The translations under genes were made by a program, and so were the position numbers. Below are positions 5,573-9,316 of a DNA stretch of 9,316 bases, in pieces; the stretch's first letter is position 1, and each line of letters begins with the position of its first letter. The notes below the pieces were generated by a model. It made no database searches and was not told where the DNA came from. It saw only the letters and a program-made list of their open reading frames with translations. The DNA lies in NCBI GenBank assembly GCA_963844575.1, contig CAWJOU010000001.1:1-9316 (forward strand), given 5' to 3'. The DNA is from DASZUK01 sp963844575 (GTDB lineage Bacteria > Actinomycetota > Acidimicrobiia > Acidimicrobiales > RAAP-2).

Positions 5573-6245
5573 GTTCGTCGAGCTCGCGCCTCGGCGCGGC
5601 GGCGGGCACCTGTCACTCGCTCAGGTAGACCAGGCCGTCGCCATCTTGCGGCGCGATGGGCTGGCCGTACTGCCGACCGAGACCGGGTACATGCTCGCCG
5701 CCCGGGTGCGGTCGGACGTCGCGACGGCCAAGGTGCGAGCGACGAAGGGCCGGACAGCCGACAAGGCCATGCACGTCGCCTGCTCGACCCCCGCCATGAT
5801 CGCCTCCGTGGCCGAACCCAGTACCTGGGCCTGGCGAGCCATGGCGTGCTGGCTGCCCGGGCCGGTCTCCGTGGTCGTCCCCGCGGCCGGCGGGCTGAGC
5901 CCGGACGTGGTGCTGAACGGGACCGTCGGCATCCGGATGCCGGACGCCGCGGCGACGCTCCAGATCGTCGCCGCGCTCGGCGAGCCGGTCACCGCCACCA
6001 GCCTGAACCGCTCGGGTGCCGGCCACCACGGTCTCGGCGAACCGCTCGCACTGTCCGACTTGGCGTGGCCCGACGAGCCGGTCGCCGTCGTGCGGGACGA
6101 CCTCGTCCGCGTCTACGACCAGCCGTCGACGCTCGTCCGGATCTTGGACCAAGCGGTGGAGGAGCTCCGCCCCGGCCCGGTGCCGGTGAGCGCCATCAGC
6201 GATTCGGTTTCCCGTCCCTCGTACCGGGAGAGCGACCGGACCTGA
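5565..6245 (+). CDS. YrdC/Sua5-domain protein (variant threonylcarbamoyl-AMP synthase family)
   Basis: A 226-aa YrdC-fold protein. Members of this family (TsaC/Sua5) make threonylcarbamoyl-AMP for tRNA t6A37 modification. Conserved blocks: LPTETGYML (residues 36-44, normally PTETVYGL), RATKGRTADKAMHV (58-71, normally KxRP...PL), WLPGPVSVVVPA (96-107), GTVGIRMPD (119-127) and PVTATSLNRSG (141-151, normally SAN.SG). The altered PTETVYGL block (Gly and Met in place of Val and Gly), the lost Pro after KGR and the changed SAN motif suggest a divergent paralogue rather than the housekeeping TsaC, though nucleotide binding may persist. Residues after 205 are not part of the domain core. ATG 5565 is the only good start; it lacks a ribosome site and overlaps the preceding small ORF. 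Its 3' end converges on the UvrA-like gene, 15 bp away. Confidence 0.75.
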   Translation: MARFVELAPRRGGGHLSLAQVDQAVAILRRDGLAVLPTETGYMLAARVRSDVATAKVRATKGRTADKAMHVACSTPAMIASVAEPSTWAWRAMACWLPGPVSVVVPAAGGLSPDVVLNGTVGIRMPDAAATLQIVAALGEPVTATSLNRSGAGHHGLGEPLALSDLAWPDEPVAVVRDDLVRVYDQPSTLVRILDQAVEELRPGPVPVSAISDSVSRPSYRESDRT

Positions 6246-6260
6246 TCACGAGGCCGGCGG

Positions 6261-8614
<2,354 letters not shown>

Positions 8615-8618
<4 letters not shown>

Positions 8619-8986
8619 TTGTCCTGCATCAGCCCGAGGACGTTGCCGTCGGGGTCCGTGACGGTGGCCACCAGGCGGCCGCCGCCGACGTCACGGGGCG
8701 ACTCCTTCACGGTGGCACCGGCCGCGGTCACCTCGGCCAGCTTCGCCTCGATGTCCGACACGTGCCAGTAGGCCACCGGCGACGTCATGGCCTGCGGTCC
8801 ACCGCTCGGCACCAGCCCGATGTGCTGTCCGGCCGCCTCGAAACCGACGTAGTAGGACTCGTCCGCGGACGGTGCGACGCCGAGGAGAGCGGCATACACC
8901 GGCTTAGCCGCCGCCAGGTCGGACACCGGGTGCAGCACGGTCTTGATGCCCTCGGTCGTGGTTCCCTCGGTGGAAGAGTCGGTCAT
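8615..8986 (-). CDS. VOC-family (glyoxalase/bleomycin-resistance fold) protein
   Basis: A 123-aa VOC-superfamily protein with two beta-alpha-beta-beta-beta modules. Module 1: GIKTVLHPVSDLAAAKPVYA, then YYVGFEAAGQHIGLVP. Module 2: VAYWHVSDIEAKLAEVTAAG, then LVATVTDPDGNVLGLMQ. His19, His55 and His75 occupy strand positions where metal or ligand residues can sit, but the usual C-terminal Glu is not evident (VLGLMQ), so a binding or sequestering role is as likely as catalysis. The ATG at 8986 is supported by AGGAG (minus strand, 8996-8992) 5 nt upstream. It is the first gene of a two-gene operon with the UvrA-like ATPase, and an ECF41-type promoter lies about 50 bp upstream. Family relatives include antibiotic-binding proteins and glyoxalases; the ligand is unknown. 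Confidence 0.87.
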
Positions 8987-9040
8987 CGTCGCTCCTAGAG
9001 TCCTGGGTCACGTCGACCCGGTCTGTCTCGTCAAGGGTAT

Positions 9041-9067
9041 GACGATCGAGAACCAGCGGATGTGACA
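9041..9067 (-). promoter_or_regulatory. ECF41-type promoter TGTCACA-N16-CGTC facing the VOC-UvrA operon
   Basis: On the minus strand, TGTCACA (9067-9061) is followed after exactly 16 nt by CGTC (9044-9041). This matches the published ECF41 target consensus (-35 TGTCACA, -10 CGTC) in both boxes and in spacing. It points left: a start site near 9035 would give a leader of roughly 50 nt with AGGAG just before the VOC start. The ECF sigma gene begins immediately on the other side, as expected for an ECF41 factor next to its target. Confidence 0.8.
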
Positions 9068-9087
9068 GAGAGCCGGAGGGATGTGAC
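9058..9087 (+). repeat. Direct repeat GGATGTGAC, copies 21 bp apart
   Basis: GGATGTGAC occurs at 9058-9066 and 9079-9087, offset 21 bp (two helical turns). The first copy contains most of the ECF41 -35 box (reverse complement); the second runs across the ribosome site and upstream GTG of the sigma gene. The second has no CGTC at the required spacing, so it is not a second promoter of that type. Confidence 0.5.
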
Positions 9088-9088
9088 C

Positions 9089-9316
9089 GTGAGCGACCAT
9101 GACCTGCTCGCCCAGCGCTTCGAGACCCACCGAGAGCACCTCCGGGCCGTCGCGCTCCGCATGCTCGGGTCGAGCCACGAAGCCGACGATGCCGTCCAGG
9201 AGGCGTGGCTGCGGCTCAGCCGAGCCGATGCCGACGCCGTCGACAACCTCGGTGGCTGGCTGACCACCGTCGTCGCCCGCGTCTGCCTGGACATGCTGCG
9301 CTCTCGGGCGACCAAA
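9089..9316 (+). CDS. ECF sigma factor, SigJ/ECF41 type, 5' part only
   Basis: The first 76 residues of an extracytoplasmic-function sigma-70 factor; the frame runs off the window. Residues 11-75 are sigma region 2: FETHREHLRAVALRMLGSSH, then EADDAVQEAWLRLSR (31-45, region 2.1-2.2 core-binding helix), then VDNLGGWLTTVVARVCLDML (51-70, -10 recognition). The phrases LGS..EADDAVQEAWLRLSR and NLGGWLTTVVARVCLDMLRSR are characteristic of SigJ/ECF41 factors, which carry a C-terminal SnoaL-like domain instead of a separate anti-sigma; that part is not visible. I chose GTG 9089 because GGAGGG (9075-9080) lies 8 nt upstream; an in-frame GTG at 9083 is possible but too close to that site. It is divergent from the VOC-UvrA operon and is its likely activator. 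Confidence 0.88.
   Translation, partial: MSDHDLLAQRFETHREHLRAVALRMLGSSHEADDAVQEAWLRLSRADADAVDNLGGWLTTVVARVCLDMLRSRATK

Noticed and set aside
5610..5638. TGTCACT with a downstream CGTC inside the YrdC-domain gene, as a second ECF41 promoter
   Set aside because: The -35 has a mismatch, the spacing to CGTC is 18 rather than 16, and it lies within a coding region with no start downstream at suitable distance.
6246..6260. Terminator between the convergent YrdC-domain and UvrA-like genes
   Set aside because: The gap is only 15 bp and contains no stable hairpin beyond the short palindrome TGATCA at the stop codon.

Overview
The window is high-GC DNA with strongly G/C-ending codons. Gene content points to an actinobacterium: an F420-type luciferase-like oxidoreductase, several starts that look leaderless behind TAnnnT-type -10 boxes, a SigJ/ECF41-type sigma factor, and a secreted protein with GYW..GADGGVFAFGDAGFYGS repeats. 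I have seen such repeats mostly in Acidimicrobiia and related actinobacteria. The class-level assignment is an inference.

Layout from left to right. A secreted C39/papain-like cysteine peptidase with six 42-residue repeats at its C-terminus (14-1912, +) is followed by a small ABM-fold protein (2075-2347, +). An aldo/keto reductase lies convergent to it (3402-2453, -) and is broken by a one-base deletion near 2743. Behind it on the same strand is an NTF2/SnoaL-like protein (4087-3530, -). Divergent from that is a Phd/VapB-type antitoxin (4193-4456, +) whose toxin partner is missing, with only a short VapC-like relic left in the gap. Next are an LLM-class F420-dependent oxidoreductase (4584-5459, +), a small repeat-containing upstream ORF (5507-5572, +) and a variant YrdC/Sua5-domain protein (5565-6245, +).

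The right third holds the most coherent regulatory unit. A VOC-family protein (8986-8615, -) and a short UvrA-like ABC ATPase of the drug-resistance/DrrC type (8618-6261, -) overlap by a GTGA and form an operon. Divergent from them begins an ECF sigma factor of the SigJ/ECF41 type (from 9089, +), cut by the window end. Between them, pointing at the VOC-UvrA operon, is an exact match to the ECF41 promoter consensus TGTCACA-N16-CGTC (9067 to 9041, minus strand). The inferred circuit is that the ECF41 sigma switches on the adjacent VOC plus UvrA-like pair, a cargo different from the oxidoreductase/epimerase/carboxymuconolactone-decarboxylase genes usually linked to ECF41.

No rRNA, tRNA, CRISPR array, transposase or IS end was seen. 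No gene-free stretch exceeds 300 bases.
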